A stretch of DNA of 64,000 nt from Petrimonas sulfuriphila (GCA_038561985.1 CP073276.1:1922001-1986000), one strand, 5' to 3'. Positions 18,511-27,429 are shown, counted from the first letter of the stretch. The notes: generated by a model from the letters alone, not told the origin. Made by a program: numbers and translations.

Positions 18511-18593
18511 ATTCTATAATTTTTTGTTTTGGGTTTCGAGTTTTTTATTCCTGCTTCTGATTTCTAACTTTTTTTTGTTGTAAGAAACAGTCG

Positions 18594-19058
18594 CTAAAAC
18601 TTAATGATGTATTTTGTGTATTTTACTTCGTCGTAAGGGAAGATCAGTTCTTCTTTTATCTCAGTTTTTCGCTTTGCTCCTTCCGGCTTGACCATTCTGG
18701 CGACCTCAACGGAGAAGTTCTTCTCTGTTGAGGATTTTAGGGTTCCCTTGAGTTTTTCACCTTTCCGGGTAAGCACTTCAATCTCTTTTCCTTCGTATTT
18801 TTTATATTGACGAGGGGTTTTAAACGGAGATGTCAATCCGGCAGAAGTAACTGTCAACTCGAAATCTTCAACGTCTCGGTCGAGTTTCGATTCGAGGTAG
18901 CGGCTCAGTTTTACACAGTCGTCTATGTTAACACCGTTATCGTTATCGATTTCGACGGTTATCGTGCCGCCGGCGGCAACAATAACATCGACAAGGTAGT
19001 CGGAAGAGTCTTTTAAAAACTCTTCAGCCATTGCTTTTATCTCGTTTTTCTCCATCAT
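18594..19058 (-). CDS. rimP: Ribosome maturation factor RimP
   Basis: 154 residues from the ATG at 19056-19058 (or 153 from the next codon, also ATG). Needed for 30S maturation. N-terminal alpha/beta domain with VEIDNDNGVNIDDCVKLSR and the VTSAGL motif, and a C-terminal SH3-like domain. An in-frame ATG at 19107-19109 would add 17 residues (TRGALECSFFVCLHVH) that do not resemble RimP and overlap a hairpin, so I reject it. The promoter and leader just upstream are listed separately. Confidence 0.93.
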   Translation of the reverse strand: MMEKNEIKAMAEEFLKDSSDYLVDVIVAAGGTITVEIDNDNGVNIDDCVKLSRYLESKLDRDVEDFELTVTSAGLTSPFKTPRQYKKYEGKEIEVLTRKGEKLKGTLKSSTEKNFSVEVARMVKPEGAKRKTEIKEELIFPYDEVKYTKYIIKF

Positions 19059-19076
19059 GTGCACATGCAAACAAAC

Positions 19077-19100
19077 AAAAAAGGAGCATTCCAGTGCTCC
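19077..19100 (-). promoter_or_regulatory. Terminator-like hairpin in the rimP leader
   Basis: In the minus-strand RNA a perfect 6-bp stem (arms 19095-19100 and 19083-19088, 6-nt loop) is followed by TTTTTTGTTTG. It starts only about 12 nt after the expected transcription start and ends about 20 nt before the rimP ATG. It has the form of an intrinsic terminator or attenuator. Confidence 0.6.
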
Positions 19101-19118
19101 CCTCGTCATTTACCGGTA

Positions 19119-19149
19119 CAAAGATATTATTTTCTAATGGATTGACAAA
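19119..19149 (-). promoter_or_regulatory. Promoter of rimP-nusA-infB
   Basis: On the minus strand TTTG (19146-19149), a spacer of exactly 19 nt, and TATCTTTG (19119-19126): a full match to the Bacteroidetes -33/-7 consensus TTTG-N19-TAnnTTTG. Transcription should start near 19112. Confidence 0.8.
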
Positions 19150-19416
19150 ATGTTTGGGTTTTTTTCTGTTGTCGATCGGATTAATTCAAAGACGCTCATA
19201 TGTAGATGTTGTGTGAGAAATAAAACAAAAACGGATAGTTAAACGTTAATTAAAAGATTTAAAAAACTTCTAAAAAGATAAAACCTGCCAGCATAAGGAC
19301 GGTTAAAAGGGATGCAGGCGGCCTGGAAAATTGGCGCGGTTTTTGAGGGAATTTAGGAGTGTTAATGCGCCAGGTCTCCTGGAAGATATAAACAGAACTA
19401 AAATAAATTACAAACG
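19150..19416. other. Rest of the rimP/lemA divergent intergenic region
   Basis: No gene seen. The part near lemA is rich in short inverted repeats: cctgc (19284-19288)/gcagg (19314-19318), cagg (19315-19318)/cctg (19322-19325), tggcgc (19332-19337)/gcgcca (19367-19372) and ccagg (19370-19374)/cctgg (19378-19382). This suggests a folded lemA leader, but I find no convincing TAnnTTTG box for lemA. Confidence 0.4.
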
Positions 19417-19995
19417 ATGAAGTATTTAACGTACATTTTAGTATTAGCCGTTATGGGAGTTGCTCTTTCGAGTTGTGGTTACAATACGATGGTAAGCAAA
19501 CAGGAAGGCGTTAATTCACAATGGGCAAATGTGGAGAACGCATATCAGCGCCGTGCCGATCTAATCCCCAACCTGGTGGCAACTGTTAAAGGGTATGCCG
19601 AGCACGAGCAGGAAACTTTTACACAAGTAACGGAAGCCCGCGCTAAAGCAACGCAGATGACAGTTGATCCAGAAAGTTTGACCGAAGAAAGTATTCAGCA
19701 GTACCAGCAAGCTCAAAGCCAGCTAGGTTCTGCTATCGGACGATTGCTACTTATTCAGGAAAATTATCCCGAACTGAAGGCAAATCAAAACTTTTTGGCT
19801 CTTCAGGACGAATTGGCAGGTACCGAAAACCGCATCTCGGTGGAGAGAAACAAGTTTAATCAAACGGCTCAGGATTTTAATGCTTATATCCGTCAGTTCC
19901 CGCGTGTTATTTATGCCGGATGGTTTGGTTTCAAGCCAAAAGGTTATTTCCAGTCTTCTCCCGGAGCGGAAACGGCTCCCCAGGTTCAGTTTTAA
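19417..19995 (+). CDS. lemA: LemA family lipoprotein
   Basis: 192 residues. LemA fold: a membrane anchor followed by a long alpha-helical bundle. Here the anchor is a lipoprotein signal (LSSC, Cys20), common in Bacteroidetes. The NVENAYQRRADLIPNLVATVKGYA segment and the ENRISVERNKFN motif are the family signature. Function unknown. Followed at 16 bp by two TPM-domain genes, the usual lemA-TPM partnership thought to act at the envelope. Confidence 0.93.
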   Translation: MKYLTYILVLAVMGVALSSCGYNTMVSKQEGVNSQWANVENAYQRRADLIPNLVATVKGYAEHEQETFTQVTEARAKATQMTVDPESLTEESIQQYQQAQSQLGSAIGRLLLIQENYPELKANQNFLALQDELAGTENRISVERNKFNQTAQDFNAYIRQFPRVIYAGWFGFKPKGYFQSSPGAETAPQVQF

Positions 19996-20011
19996 ACGCC
20001 TTGCCCCGATT

Positions 20012-20437
20012 ATGTTAACTCCGGAAGAATTAAACAGGGTGGTTGAATCCATTCGGGCCGCAGAGGGCAGGACTTCTGCAGAGATTAGAGTCTGCATTGC
20101 GAAAAAATGTAAGGAGAATCCCCTGGATGCCGCTTACAAGAAGTTCAAACAGCTAAAAATGGATACTACCGCATTGCGTAATTCGGTGTTGATTTATGTA
20201 GCCCCCTACAATCACAAGGCTGCCGTTGTAGGTGACTCAGGAATAGATGAGGCAGCTCAGGAAGGCTTCTGGGATTCGGTGCTTGAAGAGATGTTTTCTT
20301 TTTTTAAAAACGGACGTATTTGCGAGGGGATCTGTCGGGGTGTGGGTAAAGTTGGAGAGTTGGTAAATTCCCGTTATCCGGTTTCGGAGAACGATGTAAA
20401 TGAATTGTGCGACGATGTTATATGGGATGAAGAGTAG
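20012..20437 (+). CDS. TPM domain protein (soluble, first of two)
   Basis: 141 residues from the ATG at 20012. A longer in-frame reading back to 19880 overlaps lemA and is rejected. TPM domain seen in the SAEIRVCIAKKC strand, VLIYVAPYNHKAAVVGDSGIDE and the final helices. No signal peptide and no glycine-rich tail, unlike its neighbour. Overlaps the start of the next TPM gene by 11 bp. Role unknown; probably acts with LemA. Confidence 0.85.
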   Translation: MLTPEELNRVVESIRAAEGRTSAEIRVCIAKKCKENPLDAAYKKFKQLKMDTTALRNSVLIYVAPYNHKAAVVGDSGIDEAAQEGFWDSVLEEMFSFFKNGRICEGICRGVGKVGELVNSRYPVSENDVNELCDDVIWDEE

Positions 20438-21194
20438 GCTTGCCTTTATTGTATTGTTTTTTTTACTGTCCTTGGGAATTTCGGCACAGGATGTTCCTGA
20501 TCCGATTTATCCGTACCGCCTGGTAAATGATTTTGCCAACATTTTTTCTGCTGCCGAAAAACAGGCGTTGGAACAGCGGTTACTAGCATACAACGATTCT
20601 ACATCCACTCAGATTTACGTGGTGGCTGTGAACGATCTGGGCGGATACCCGGCATCGGATTACGCATTTGTACTGGGTGAAAAGTGGGGTATCGGGCAAA
20701 AGGGTAAAGATAACGGGTTGCTGATCCTCATAAAACCTAAAACCGCTGATAGCAGGGGGCAGGCGTTTATTGCCACCGGTTATGGGCTGGAGGGTTCCAT
20801 CAACGATGCTTTCGCCGGTAGGATTGTACGCAACAACATGATTCCCTATTTTCAGGAGAACGACTATTTTGGAGGAGTAAACGCCGCAGTTGATGCAATT
20901 ATCGCCCGGTTGTCGGGGGAATTTGATGCAGATGCCGGTAAACCTGAAGGGGTTCCTATTTGGGCAATTGTTTTGCTTTTTGTCGTTGTTTTTATCTTGT
21001 TTTCTCTTTTCTCCCGGGGTGGGGATCAGCACATAGACGGTGACGGACATCACAGGGCCGGTGGAGGCCCTCTGTTTTTTCCACCGTTTTCAGGAGGCCG
21101 AAGTTCCGGTTGGGGCGGTGGCTTCGGTGGCGGTGGCTTTGGTGGCGGTGGCGGCGGAAGTTTCGGTGGTGGTGGAGCAGGAGGAAGCTGGTGA
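20427..21194 (+). CDS. TPM domain membrane protein with glycine-rich tail
   Basis: 255 residues from the ATG at 20427 (an upstream in-frame ATG at 20400 would put the signal peptide out of place). Signal peptide 1-20 (ends GISAQ), TPM domain about 27-160 (LVNDFANIFSAAEKQALEQRL, GYGLEGSINDAFAGRIVR), one membrane helix about 174-193 and a low-complexity tail of Gly/Phe/Ser ending GGAGGSW, which is typical of the YgcG-like branch. The stop overlaps the miaA start by one base (TGATG). Confidence 0.9.
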   Translation: MKSRLAFIVLFFLLSLGISAQDVPDPIYPYRLVNDFANIFSAAEKQALEQRLLAYNDSTSTQIYVVAVNDLGGYPASDYAFVLGEKWGIGQKGKDNGLLILIKPKTADSRGQAFIATGYGLEGSINDAFAGRIVRNNMIPYFQENDYFGGVNAAVDAIIARLSGEFDADAGKPEGVPIWAIVLLFVVVFILFSLFSRGGDQHIDGDGHHRAGGGPLFFPPFSGGRSSGWGGGFGGGGFGGGGGGSFGGGGAGGSW

Positions 21195-22108
21195 TGAAGA
21201 AACTCATAACCGTTCTTGGTCCTACGGCCAGTGGAAAAACTACGTTTGCAGCTCATCTCGCCTCACGGCTCGACGGCGAAATTATCAGTGCTGATTCGCG
21301 TCAGGTATACCGCGGAATGGATATAGGTACGGGAAAAGACTTGGCTGATTACCGGATTGGAGACAATCCGGTCCCTTACCACCTTATCGACATTCGTGAT
21401 GCGGGCGACAAGTACACGTTGTTCAATTACCAGCACGATTTCCATAAGGTTTACAGCGATGTTTTATCGCGCAACAAGACAGCGATACTGTGCGGAGGTA
21501 CCGGGCTTTATATTGAATCTGTCCTGAAAGGGTACCGCCTGCCCGATGTTCCCGAGAATGCCGTCCTGAGGAAAAGGCTGGAAACTAAATCGCTGGATGA
21601 ACTTACGCGGATTCTCTCTTCATACAAACCGCTTCACAATACCACCGATACCGACACAAAAAAACGGGCAATCCGCGCTATAGAAATTGCGGATTTCCAA
21701 TGTAAACATCCGGCTTCGGAACTTGATTACCCTCCAGTTGAGAGTGTTATCATCGGGCTGGACATCGACCGGGAATCCCGAAGGCAAAAAATATCTTCAC
21801 GCCTGAAAAAAAGGTTGGATGAAGGAATGGTTGCAGAGGTACAGTCCCTGCTCAATAAGGGTGTTTCTCCCGATGATCTTATTTATTACGGACTTGAATA
21901 CAAGTTTGTAACGCTGTACGTAACTGGTAAAATTAATTTCGAGGAGATGTTTTCGGAACTCGAAATAGCCATTCATCAGTTTGCCAAGCGTCAGATGACC
22001 TGGTTCCGTGGTATGGAGAGGCGCGGTTTTACCATTCATTGGCTGGATTTTTTGCTGCCGGTGGATGAAAAAATCGAAAAAGCGCTTGTCCTTATCCGGA
22101 ATTCCTGA
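21194..22108 (+). CDS. miaA: tRNA dimethylallyltransferase
   Basis: 304 residues from the ATG at 21194, chosen because the longer reading upstream is the out-of-frame glycine-rich tail of the TPM gene. Transfers the dimethylallyl group to A37 of tRNAs reading UNN codons. GPTASGKTT P-loop at 8-16, ISADSRQVYRGMDIGTGKD, PYHLIDI, LCGGTGLYIESV and KRQMTWFRG are all present. Translationally coupled to the TPM gene. Confidence 0.95.
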   Translation: MKKLITVLGPTASGKTTFAAHLASRLDGEIISADSRQVYRGMDIGTGKDLADYRIGDNPVPYHLIDIRDAGDKYTLFNYQHDFHKVYSDVLSRNKTAILCGGTGLYIESVLKGYRLPDVPENAVLRKRLETKSLDELTRILSSYKPLHNTTDTDTKKRAIRAIEIADFQCKHPASELDYPPVESVIIGLDIDRESRRQKISSRLKKRLDEGMVAEVQSLLNKGVSPDDLIYYGLEYKFVTLYVTGKINFEEMFSELEIAIHQFAKRQMTWFRGMERRGFTIHWLDFLLPVDEKIEKALVLIRNS

Positions 22109-22136
22109 ATTTAAACCGTGTAAATTCCCGAAATAT

Positions 22137-22160
22137 CGGCAAAAAAATGTATTTTTGCCG
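22137..22160 (+). terminator. Hairpin after miaA, overlapping the lysA -7 box
   Basis: Perfect 9-bp stem cggcaaaaa (22137-22145)/tttttgccg (22152-22160). A short run of T follows after gcacca. The right arm overlaps the -7 box TATTTTTG at 22150-22157, so the same bases may end miaA transcripts and start lysA transcripts. Confidence 0.5.
22150..22157 (+). promoter_or_regulatory. Putative -7 box of lysA
   Basis: TATTTTTG matches TAnnTTTG and lies 38 bp before the lysA start. No TTTG at the -33 position. Confidence 0.45.
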
Positions 22161-22194
22161 GCACCATTTTTTACATTCTATAAAATAAAAATCG

Positions 22195-23352
22195 ATGATC
22201 AAAGGTCAATTTCCCGTCGAAAAATTTCATTCTTTGGAAACGCCATTCTATTATTACGACATGGATTTGCTGCGTCAAACACTTGACGCGGTAAAAAAGG
22301 AGGTCGAAGGCAAGAATTACATTGTTCATTACGCATTGAAAGCAAACGCCAATCCGAGGATATTGCGCGAAATAGCGTCTTATGGTTTTGGAGCGGATTG
22401 TGTGAGCGGAAACGAAATACTTAAAGCCCTGGATTGCGGATTTCCCGCGTCGAAAATAGCTTTTGCCGGAGTAGGGAAAACCGACAAAGAGATCAAGATC
22501 GGGTTGGATAATGGTATTTTTTGCTTTAATGTGGAGTCATTGCCTGAAATGGAGGCCATCGATCGGCTGGCTTCTGAAACAGGAAATGTGGCTCCTGTTG
22601 CGCTGCGAATCAACCCGAATGTGGATGCTCACACACACCGGTATATCACCACCGGACTGGAAGAAAATAAGTTTGGGCTTAACGAATCGGATTTACCGAA
22701 GGCTATTGATTTGATCGAGAAAAGCAAGCATTTGAAGTTGATCGGGATGCATTTTCACATCGGTTCGCAGATTACGGATTTATCGTCGTTTGAGGATTTG
22801 TGTGTGAAAGCCGTTGAATTACAGAACTGGTTTTCTCAGCGGGGTATTTCTTTCGAAGTTCTTAACGTAGGGGGTGGTTTGGGAATTAATTACCATCATC
22901 CCAATCATTGTCCTGTTGCTGATTTTGAAGCTTATTTCAGATTGTTTGCCAAGTACTTGAAACTTCAGGAAAATCAAACACTTCATTTTGAGTTGGGGCG
23001 ATCTTTCGTCGCACCGTGTGGGTCCCTTATCGCGAGGACCACATACGTGAAAGAGGGTACCACCAAAAAGTTTCTGATCACGGATGCCGGAATGTCCGAT
23101 TTGATCCGCCCTGCCCTCTATCAGGCATTCCATCATATCGAAAACATCAGTTCAGACAAAGAGTACGAAACTTACGATGTTGTCGGCCCCGTTTGTGAGT
23201 CGAGTGATGTTTTTGGGGAGGCTGTGTTGTTGAATCAATCCCGGCGGGGAGATTTTATCGCTATCCGTTCTGCCGGTGCTTACGGAGAGACGATGGCGTC
23301 GATGTACAATTGCCGCGCATTGCCCCGGTCTTATTTTTCTGACTCGTTGTAA
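22195..23352 (+). CDS. lysA: Diaminopimelate decarboxylase
   Basis: 385 residues. Last step of lysine synthesis. PLP lysine Lys49 in HYALKANANP, the HFHIGSQI motif, the GGGLG phosphate loop, ELGRSFVAPCG, and the substrate segment CESSDVF with the active-site Cys. Fold type III PLP decarboxylase of normal length for the short Bacteroidetes form. Two bases separate it from the glycosyltransferase gene. Confidence 0.93.
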   Translation: MIKGQFPVEKFHSLETPFYYYDMDLLRQTLDAVKKEVEGKNYIVHYALKANANPRILREIASYGFGADCVSGNEILKALDCGFPASKIAFAGVGKTDKEIKIGLDNGIFCFNVESLPEMEAIDRLASETGNVAPVALRINPNVDAHTHRYITTGLEENKFGLNESDLPKAIDLIEKSKHLKLIGMHFHIGSQITDLSSFEDLCVKAVELQNWFSQRGISFEVLNVGGGLGINYHHPNHCPVADFEAYFRLFAKYLKLQENQTLHFELGRSFVAPCGSLIARTTYVKEGTTKKFLITDAGMSDLIRPALYQAFHHIENISSDKEYETYDVVGPVCESSDVFGEAVLLNQSRRGDFIAIRSAGAYGETMASMYNCRALPRSYFSDSL

Positions 23353-23354
23353 TT

Positions 23355-24530
23355 ATGGATTTACCGTACATTTTTAATTTCAATTTTCCACTTCCCTTTT
23401 GGATTATTTCGGGAGCTGTTTTGCTTTTTTTTAGTATTCAATTGGTTTACTATTTGTTGGTTTACAGAAAACCGTATGTTTACGAACAGAAAAGGAACAA
23501 ATCTCTGCCGCTTTCAGAAAATCTACCTTCCGTTTCGGTGGTTATTGCTTCAAAAAATGAATCTGAAAATTTGGAGAAATACCTTCCGGCTATACTGGAA
23601 CAGGATTATCCTGATTTTGAGGTAATCGTGGTAAACATGGGGTCGACGGATGAGACGGATGTATTGCTCAAAGGCCTTAATCAAAAATACCCCCATCTTT
23701 ACCATACCTATGTGCCGGCTGAAGCAGAGGATGTGAACGGGAAGAAACTTGCATTGACCTTAGGGATCAAGGCGGCAAAAAACGATATCTTATTGTTTAC
23801 GGAAGCTTACTGTGTGCCGGCTTCAGATCATTGGATCCGGGAGTTTGGCCGTGAATTCTCTAAAGGTAGGGATATTGTATTGGGGTTTTGTAAATTACAG
23901 GTTGGGAAGAAGGTTGCAATGAGACAGTTCATACTTTACGACAACCTGATCCACGGGTTGAAGTATTTGTCGCTCGCTGTTCTCGGAAAGCCATTTATGG
24001 GGATCGGCAGGAACCTGGCTTACAGAAAGGAAATATTCTTCGAGGAGAAAGGATTCTCGTCGGTTTTGAACATCGACGAGGGTGAAGATGACTTGTTCAT
24101 TAATAAGATAGCCGGGAAGAAGAGTGTAGGGGTGGTGGTATCGCCGGAAAGCATGACGCAAAGTGATGTAGTGAACAATTTTTTTACCTGGAGGGCTTTG
24201 AAGTCCAAGTATTTGTACACCAAACAGTTTTATAAAGGAGTATCGTCTTTAGTTTTTGGTTTCGAAACATTTTCGAAATACTTGTTCTATCTCTCTGTTG
24301 TTTCAGGAATTACGTACGGAATGGTCTTTGGTAATTACCCGCTCATCGCTTTAAGTGTCTTTTTCCTGATTGTCAGGTTTGTGGTTCAGTTATACGTAAT
24401 CGGTAAAAGCAGCCGGCTCTTTAATGCCGGAAAATACCATGTCAACCTATTCTTTTTTGATCTTTTTCAACCTTTCAATAACTTCAAATTCAGGAAATAC
24501 GCCAACAAAAGGAACCGATTGAGAAAATAA
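23355..24530 (+). CDS. Family 2 membrane glycosyltransferase
   Basis: 391 residues. N-terminal membrane helix (about 12-36), GT-A catalytic domain about 50-270 with SVVIASKNESENLEKYLPAIL, MGSTDETD, and a DEGEDD region, then two or more C-terminal membrane helices (about 300-360). The acceptor is unknown. It follows lysA closely, so is probably co-transcribed, but no cell-wall or polysaccharide cluster surrounds it. Confidence 0.85.
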   Translation: MDLPYIFNFNFPLPFWIISGAVLLFFSIQLVYYLLVYRKPYVYEQKRNKSLPLSENLPSVSVVIASKNESENLEKYLPAILEQDYPDFEVIVVNMGSTDETDVLLKGLNQKYPHLYHTYVPAEAEDVNGKKLALTLGIKAAKNDILLFTEAYCVPASDHWIREFGREFSKGRDIVLGFCKLQVGKKVAMRQFILYDNLIHGLKYLSLAVLGKPFMGIGRNLAYRKEIFFEEKGFSSVLNIDEGEDDLFINKIAGKKSVGVVVSPESMTQSDVVNNFFTWRALKSKYLYTKQFYKGVSSLVFGFETFSKYLFYLSVVSGITYGMVFGNYPLIALSVFFLIVRFVVQLYVIGKSSRLFNAGKYHVNLFFFDLFQPFNNFKFRKYANKRNRLRK

Positions 24531-24686
24531 GAGATGCTGTGGCTTTCAGACGATTTTCTGCCAATCTGACATTTAAAAGTTTTGAAATTGTTTTTTTTAC
24601 GGTTAAAGCGGGTTAATCGATTCTTCTTTTAGTTAAAAGTGTCAAAAAAGAATCTTTGAGTTAAACTCTTGTACGCTTTTTGTTTC

Positions 24687-24694
24687 TACATTTG
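24687..24694 (+). promoter_or_regulatory. Putative -7 box of htrA
   Basis: TACATTTG matches TAnnTTTG, 36 bp before the htrA start; no clear -33 box at the standard distance. Confidence 0.4.
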
Positions 24695-24730
24695 TGTAAG
24701 TGTTAAAATTCAAACTTAATAAATAAGAAT

Positions 24731-26254
24731 ATGAATACTGGAAACGTAAGAAACATTGTGACAATTGTTATTGTCGCTATACTCAGTTCGGTAATTACTC
24801 TTTTTGGGTACAATACTGTTACGAAAAATAATTCGAAAGGAATTTTAAATTCTTCCGGGAGTGTCAGACAAAGTGAATACGCTGATTCTTTTGATCAGGA
24901 CAAAAACGTGAGATTGGCTAATTTGACTACCCAGCAAGGGTATCCAGATTTTACAGAAGCCGCTGCCAAGTCGGTGAATGGAGTTGTCCACGTAAAGGTG
25001 AAGTCCGTCAGCCAACAGCAATATATGAATCCGTTTGATTTTTTCTTCGGTTTTGGAGAAAGAAATACCCAACCCCGTGAACAAATCGGATTCGGGTCGG
25101 GGGTTATTATTTCAAAGGACGGATATATAATCACCAATAACCATGTGGTTGAAGGAGCAACCGAAGTAACGGTTTCTCTCAACGACAACAGGGAGATGAC
25201 GGCCAAAGTTATCGGTGCGGATCCGCAGACAGATATTGCCTTAATAAAAATAGAAGGGGATGATTTCCCTTATCTCACTTTCGGAAATTCCGACGCTTTA
25301 GAAGTGGGAGAGTGGGTTCTTGCCGTTGGAAATCCGTTTAACCTGACTTCTACTGTAACCGCAGGGATCGTTAGTGCTAAAAATAGGGGAAATATTGTTG
25401 GTGGAAATTTGAATATCCAATCTTTTATCCAGGTTGATGCTGCCGTAAACAGAGGTAACAGTGGGGGAGCATTGGTCAACACCCGAGGTGAATTGGTGGG
25501 AATAAATACAGCCATCTTCTCTCAATCGGGTGATTTTAATGGCTTGGCTTTTGCCGTACCTATCTCTATTGCAGGGAAAGTGGCGGCAGACTTGAAGCAA
25601 TTCGGAACCGTGCAGAGAGCCGTGCTGGGAATACAAGTGCCGAACATTGAAATGGTCAGACGCCAGGATCCTGACAAAGCCAGTGAACTTTCCCGGATTG
25701 TAGGAGTTTTGGTGGAAGATTTTGGTGACAGAAGTGCTGCTAAAGCCGCTGGCCTGGAAAAAGGGGATATCATTAAAGCGATTAACAACGTGCAAATTCG
25801 TAATTTTGCAGGATTGCAGGACCAGTTGAGCAGGTATCGTCCCGGAGACAAGGTAAAGGTAACTGTCGACAGAAATGGTAAAGAGCATTCGTATACTGTT
25901 GAATTGAAAAACGATGCCGGAAATACGGAAATTCAAAGAAGTTCGGACAGTATGAGTTTGTTGGGTGCTACTTTCAGCGACATCCCCAACAGCAGAAAAC
26001 AACAGCTTGGGATTAACAGCGGTGTCGAGGTGTCGAGCGTGGATAACAGCGGTTTATTCAGGAAAGAAGGAATAAACAAAGGATTTATAATCATGCGGGT
26101 AAATAATACCCCTGTAAACAGCGGAGACGAAATTGCTAAAATTGTTTCATCGGTGAGCAGAAGCAGCCAGGACAAAGTTATATTGATTGCCGGTTTTTAC
26201 CCGAACGGAAGAACTCAATACATTGCGATAGACTTATCGCAAGGCCTAAAATAG
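24731..26254 (+). CDS. htrA: HtrA/DegP family periplasmic serine protease
   Basis: 507 residues. Protein quality control protease of the envelope. N-terminal signal/anchor helix (about 9-28), trypsin-like domain with His138 in TNNHVVEG, Asp168 in PQTDIAL and Ser244 in RGNSGGAL, then two PDZ domains (about 300-395 and 410-500). The Do-family layout is complete. Stands alone ahead of rpoD with a strong hairpin between them. Confidence 0.95.
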   Translation: MNTGNVRNIVTIVIVAILSSVITLFGYNTVTKNNSKGILNSSGSVRQSEYADSFDQDKNVRLANLTTQQGYPDFTEAAAKSVNGVVHVKVKSVSQQQYMNPFDFFFGFGERNTQPREQIGFGSGVIISKDGYIITNNHVVEGATEVTVSLNDNREMTAKVIGADPQTDIALIKIEGDDFPYLTFGNSDALEVGEWVLAVGNPFNLTSTVTAGIVSAKNRGNIVGGNLNIQSFIQVDAAVNRGNSGGALVNTRGELVGINTAIFSQSGDFNGLAFAVPISIAGKVAADLKQFGTVQRAVLGIQVPNIEMVRRQDPDKASELSRIVGVLVEDFGDRSAAKAAGLEKGDIIKAINNVQIRNFAGLQDQLSRYRPGDKVKVTVDRNGKEHSYTVELKNDAGNTEIQRSSDSMSLLGATFSDIPNSRKQQLGINSGVEVSSVDNSGLFRKEGINKGFIIMRVNNTPVNSGDEIAKIVSSVSRSSQDKVILIAGFYPNGRTQYIAIDLSQGLK

Positions 26255-26323
26255 GAGGTTGTGTTAATTTAGGTTAATTGGCCGTTTTTTTTGTAACAAA
26301 AACATACCGAAGTGTGTTTGTAT

Positions 26324-26356
26324 AGCAAAGGGTTTGGAGTATCCAAATCCTTCGCT
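26324..26356. repeat. 15-bp near-perfect hairpin between htrA and rpoD
   Basis: Arms agcaaagggtttgga (26324-26338) and tccaaatccttcgct (26342-26356), 14 of 15 paired including one G-U, 3-nt loop. No U-tract on either side, so it is not a classical terminator; it may bind a protein or stabilise the htrA 3' end. Confidence 0.5.
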
Positions 26357-26413
26357 GTTAAAAGCAAAGGATATAAAGATGGATTAAAATTCTCTTATTG
26401 CAAAAAAAAACAG

Positions 26414-26421
26414 TATCTTTG
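26414..26421 (+). promoter_or_regulatory. Putative -7 box of rpoD
   Basis: TATCTTTG followed by CACCCCCG, a good match to TAnnTTTG, 39 bp before the rpoD start. No TTTG at 19 nt upstream. Confidence 0.5.
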
Positions 26422-26460
26422 CACCCCCGTTTTAAAAGTAGAAAGGATAAAATATAATAA

Positions 26461-27321
26461 ATGAGACAATTAAAGATTACAAAATCGATCACAAATCGTG
26501 AAAGCGCTTCTTTGGACAAATACCTTCAGGAGATAGGCCGCGAAGACCTGATAACAGTGGAGGAAGAAGTGGAATTGGCTCAGGCAATTAAAAAAGGTGA
26601 CAGGAAAGCTCTTGAAAAATTGACCCGAGCTAATTTGCGGTTTGTCGTGTCTGTGGCAAAACAATACCAAAACCAGGGGCTTAGCCTTCCCGACCTGATT
26701 AACGAGGGAAACCTCGGGTTGATAAAAGCTGCCGAGAAATTCGATGAAACCCGGGGATTTAAATTCATCAGTTACGCGGTGTGGTGGATCCGTCAATCTA
26801 TCCTGCAGGCGTTGGCCGAGCAATCGAGAATCGTTCGTCTGCCGCTTAATCAGGTGGGGTCTTTGAACAAAATCAGCAAGGCTTTCCAGAAATTTGAACA
26901 GGAGAACGAGCGGCGTCCTTCTGCTGAAGAACTGGCCTTGGAGCTTGACCTTTCGGTTGATAAGGTGACGGATTCGCTGAAGGTTTCAGGAAGGCATATA
27001 TCGATGGACGCTCCTTTTGTTGAGGGTGAGGACAATAGTCTGCTGGATGTCCTCGTAAACGACGATGCGCCCATTGCAGACAGGACACTGATTAACGAAT
27101 CGTTGCAAAAAGAGATTGATCGTGCTCTGGCCACCCTTACCGACCGTGAAAGCGACATCATCAAGATGTTTTTTGGCATAGGTTGTCAGGAGATGACACT
27201 GGAGGAGATTGGAGATAAATTTCAACTTACCCGCGAACGTGTGCGTCAGATAAAGGAAAAAGCCATAAGGAGGCTTCGTCAGGATTCCAGGAGTAAACTG
27301 TTAAAAAGCTATTTGGGCTGA
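26461..27321 (+). CDS. rpoD: Primary RNA polymerase sigma factor (short Bacteroidetes type)
   Basis: 286 residues. Housekeeping sigma factor. Lacks the long region 1.1 and non-conserved insert of proteobacterial RpoD, as is normal in this phylum. Region 1.2 ([13 protein letters not shown]), region 2 with [28 protein letters not shown] and [15 protein letters not shown], region 3 (RLPLNQVGS onward), and region 4.2 helix-turn-helix in [29 protein letters not shown]. This is the factor expected to read the TTTG/TAnnTTTG promoters noted in this window. Confidence 0.96.
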   Translation: MRQLKITKSITNRESASLDKYLQEIGREDLITVEEEVELAQAIKKGDRKALEKLTRANLRFVVSVAKQYQNQGLSLPDLINEGNLGLIKAAEKFDETRGFKFISYAVWWIRQSILQALAEQSRIVRLPLNQVGSLNKISKAFQKFEQENERRPSAEELALELDLSVDKVTDSLKVSGRHISMDAPFVEGEDNSLLDVLVNDDAPIADRTLINESLQKEIDRALATLTDRESDIIKMFFGIGCQEMTLEEIGDKFQLTRERVRQIKEKAIRRLRQDSRSKLLKSYLG

Positions 27322-27421
27322 TAGAACCATCTATATAATGAAAAATGTGGAAAAATACCCTAAATCAGGTCATTTTTATCATTTTTCCTTAAAAAAACGA
27401 TTGTGTTTTGGAAATTAGATT

Positions 27422-27429
27422 TATCTTTG
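27422..27429 (+). promoter_or_regulatory. Putative promoter of ompA
   Basis: TATCTTTG (27422-27429) with TTG at 27401-27403, spacer 18. It implies a long AT-rich leader of about 160 nt before the start at 27596; I see no strong structure in it. Confidence 0.5.

Noticed and set aside
19059-19109. N-terminal extension of RimP to the ATG at 19109
   Set aside because: The extra 17 residues are coded by the terminator-like hairpin and do not resemble RimP.
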